This document shows, piece after piece, positions 6,793 through 8,149 of a stretch of 8,149 nt of DNA. The position numbers were made by a program, and so were the translations under genes. This DNA is from an uncultured Verrucomicrobiales bacterium. GTDB lineage: Bacteria; Verrucomicrobiota; Verrucomicrobiia; Verrucomicrobiales; Akkermansiaceae. Positions within the stretch are counted from its first letter, which is position 1. The number at the start of each line of letters is the position of its first letter. The notes under the pieces were generated by a model. It searched no databases. It was not told where the DNA came from and saw only the letters and a list, made by a program, of their open reading frames with translations. Where the stretch lies: NCBI GenBank assembly GCA_938001985.1, contig CALLBE010000168.1:1-8149 (forward strand). The letters are read 5' to 3'.

Positions 6793-7485
6793 TTATTTTT
6801 TAGGTGCAAAATTCCATTGAGCGGGAACTTCATAATCGCGTTTAAGAGAGAGAAGGTAACTTACTAAAGCTTTCATGTCTTCCTTCGGCAGCGCAATTTT
6901 GCCTTCTTCTAAGACTACAGGCACTTGTTGTTTTGCGTTCTGACCGTAGTAAGACTTCACCGTGAATAAGTGTTGCTGACTTGGGCAAACTGAGTTTTCA
7001 AAAGCAATCTCAGCAGAAGGGTTCCAGAAGTGCTTATAAAGATAAGATTCAGGACTCAAGTTAGCCGCTTTAGCTGCTTTTTCTATACGGTAGCCAACAT
7101 TTGAAAGGTCAGGACCACGACGGGTCAAACCGATTTGAGCAAAGCTTTCTCCATAGTAATCCGTAGCCATGGTCTCACGACGAGTGTCCAATGAGTCTTC
7201 TTCATCGACTCTACCAGCCCAGTCTTTTCTCCATAATTCAGTTCCTGCGTAAGTAGGACGAACCAACTGAGAGTGACACACATAGCAACCATTAGCGGAG
7301 TAAGCCACGGCACCGTCTTTAATACGTCCAGCACGAGCTGGGTCTAAAATTCCCTCTTGCTCATCGACATTTTCATCAAATGAGATAACTGCCGGCTTAA
7401 CGACATAGGTAGGTACAAGTAGGAGCACGGTGAGAGGCACGCCCACTGCAAGGAATAAGAAAAGGTAAAATAGTTTTGTTTTCAT
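6793..7485 (-). CDS. ccoO: CcoO-like membrane-anchored monoheme cytochrome c
   Basis: 230 residues related to the CcoO (FixO) subunit of cbb3 oxidases. An N-terminal membrane helix (about 5-27) anchors a periplasmic domain. The family heme motif GCYVCHSQLVRP is at 66-77 (C67, C70, H71), and RRGPDLSNVGYR (122-133) matches the CcoO R-x-G-P-D-L region. In canonical CcoO the distal heme ligand is the Met of ESNMP; here the aligned segment reads ENSVCPS (163-169), with C167 at the Met position. The only other Met residues in the periplasmic part (M106 and M204) are not in that segment. The C-terminal KEDMKALVSYLLSLK helix is normal. It lies 18 bp after the CcoN-like gene. Family call is secure; whether the heme is Cys-, otherwise- or five-coordinate cannot be told. 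The symbol reflects homology, not proven function. Confidence 0.92.
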   Translation of the reverse strand: MKTKLFYLFLFLAVGVPLTVLLLVPTYVVKPAVISFDENVDEQEGILDPARAGRIKDGAVAYSANGCYVCHSQLVRPTYAGTELWRKDWAGRVDEEDSLDTRRETMATDYYGESFAQIGLTRRGPDLSNVGYRIEKAAKAANLSPESYLYKHFWNPSAEIAFENSVCPSQQHLFTVKSYYGQNAKQQVPVVLEEGKIALPKEDMKALVSYLLSLKRDYEVPAQWNFAPKK

Positions 7486-7503
7486 TGTTCTTAAATTAAC
7501 GTC

Positions 7504-8149
7504 TTATTCTTTTTCTAAATCTGCTTCGTCTGAATCTTCTCCGTGAGGTTTCTCATCGTGATGAATTTCATACACTGTTGCGCTTGAGCTTACTTTACCC
7601 AATCCAGCCCACATAGCCGCGAGTTGAAGGAAAAAGAAAATATTAGCAAAAATGAACACCGCATAGGCCATTGCTGAAGCTATGTACCAAGTGTTTGTTT
7701 GTTCAGAGACGTTTTCCAACCAAGGCATGTTGTGTTGGTTCTGAGCACCCCCTTCAATCAAACCACCCGCAACCATGAAGGTAACGATAATGATAGAAGC
7801 GTAGATCACAAAGAGGTAGTGCTTTCTAATAAAGTCAGCTGACAACCACTCACGGCGTGAAATACGAGGAACAATGAAGTAAATCGCTCCAAACATCGCA
7901 AAACTAACCACACCCAATAACGCTAAGGAATCAATCCCTTGAGACGTAATCGTGAATTGACTCAAGTTCAAAACACTTGGAATGCTGATGAAGAAGTTAA
8001 GCACACCCAGCGTTAATAGAAGAATCGCCGAAGAAAGTACAAATTGTAATGAAGGCGAGGTTGATAACGCCTGCTTGTTGCCTTGTGTTGTCTTGATCAA
8101 GTTAACCGCAATCAAGATGAAAGGGATAAGCATACACATCTTAGCCGCG
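7504..8149 (-). CDS. CcoN-like heme-copper oxidase subunit, C-terminal part, heme ligands missing
   Basis: The reading frame is open to the window edge, so the start lies outside; the in-frame ATG at 8139 is internal. The 214 residues present match the C-terminal half of CcoN. The anchor is a gapless match of the segment from S-Q-F-T (in-window residues 63-66) to V-P-R (93-95) with the CcoN helix that carries the heme b3 and heme b ligands (G-H-V-H or A-H-A-H in active enzymes). Here that spot reads G71-I-D-S74, so both His are gone. The downstream F-G-A-I-Y-F-I-V-P-R, R-R-E-W and A-G-L-G-K-V-S-S-S-A-T-V parts remain family-like. About five helices and an acidic, His-containing tail follow. 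The CuB ligands would be upstream, outside the window. It is intact otherwise, so it is probably a repurposed subunit and not a decaying gene. Confidence 0.85.
   Translation of the reverse strand, partial: AAKMCMLIPFILIAVNLIKTTQGNKQALSTSPSLQFVLSSAILLLTLGVLNFFISIPSVLNLSQFTITSQGIDSLALLGVVSFAMFGAIYFIVPRISRREWLSADFIRKHYLFVIYASIIIVTFMVAGGLIEGGAQNQHNMPWLENVSEQTNTWYIASAMAYAVFIFANIFFFLQLAAMWAGLGKVSSSATVYEIHHDEKPHGEDSDEADLEKE

Noticed and set aside
7504..8139. Treating the ATG at 8139 as the true start of the CcoN-like gene
   Set aside because: The frame stays open upstream to the window edge (A-A-K before this Met) and the sequence begins mid-protein relative to CcoN.

Overview
The window is a block of respiratory genes, all read from the minus strand, from a Gram-negative-type aerobic bacterium. 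The subunit II and subunit I sequences, the two tiny membrane proteins between the subunit IV and subunit II genes, and the gene order look most like Verrucomicrobiota or a related PVC lineage. This placement rests on remembered family appearance, not on a search, so I hold it at about 0.6. Leaders are AT-rich and no gene has a recognisable Shine-Dalgarno sequence.

In transcription order (high to low coordinates) the block contains: the 3' half of a CcoN-like (cbb3 oxidase catalytic subunit-like) gene (7504-8149, 5' end outside the window); a CcoO-like monoheme cytochrome c (6793-7485); a second membrane-anchored monoheme cytochrome c where a diheme CcoP would be expected (6031-6783); aa3-type oxidase subunit I (4138-5982); an enlarged subunit III (2438-4117); subunit IV (2039-2410); a two-helix small protein (1857-2039); a one-helix small protein with a CxxC (1651-1851); and CuA subunit II (881-1639). 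Gaps are 48 bp or less, one pair overlaps as TAATG, and a strong rho-independent terminator (824-852) closes the unit. Beyond it, on the same strand, begins a separate CaCA-family cation/calcium exchanger (1-781) that runs off the window.

The aa3 part is a complete A1-type cytochrome c oxidase: all heme/CuB ligands, the CuA site and the D-channel residues are present. The cbb3-like part is not normal. The HxH pair that binds both hemes in CcoN aligns without gaps to I-D-S, and the distal Met of CcoO aligns to Cys. My main hypothesis is that a catalytically dead CcoN-like membrane protein, with CcoO-like and monoheme cytochromes c, has become an electron-delivery or docking module for the adjacent aa3 oxidase. 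That oxidase has its own oddities: the K-channel lysine is replaced by Leu, and subunit III carries a roughly 365-residue, Lys- and His-rich insertion predicted to sit on the periplasmic face where cytochrome c docks. The sequence shows the substitutions and the insertion; the joint complex is inference.
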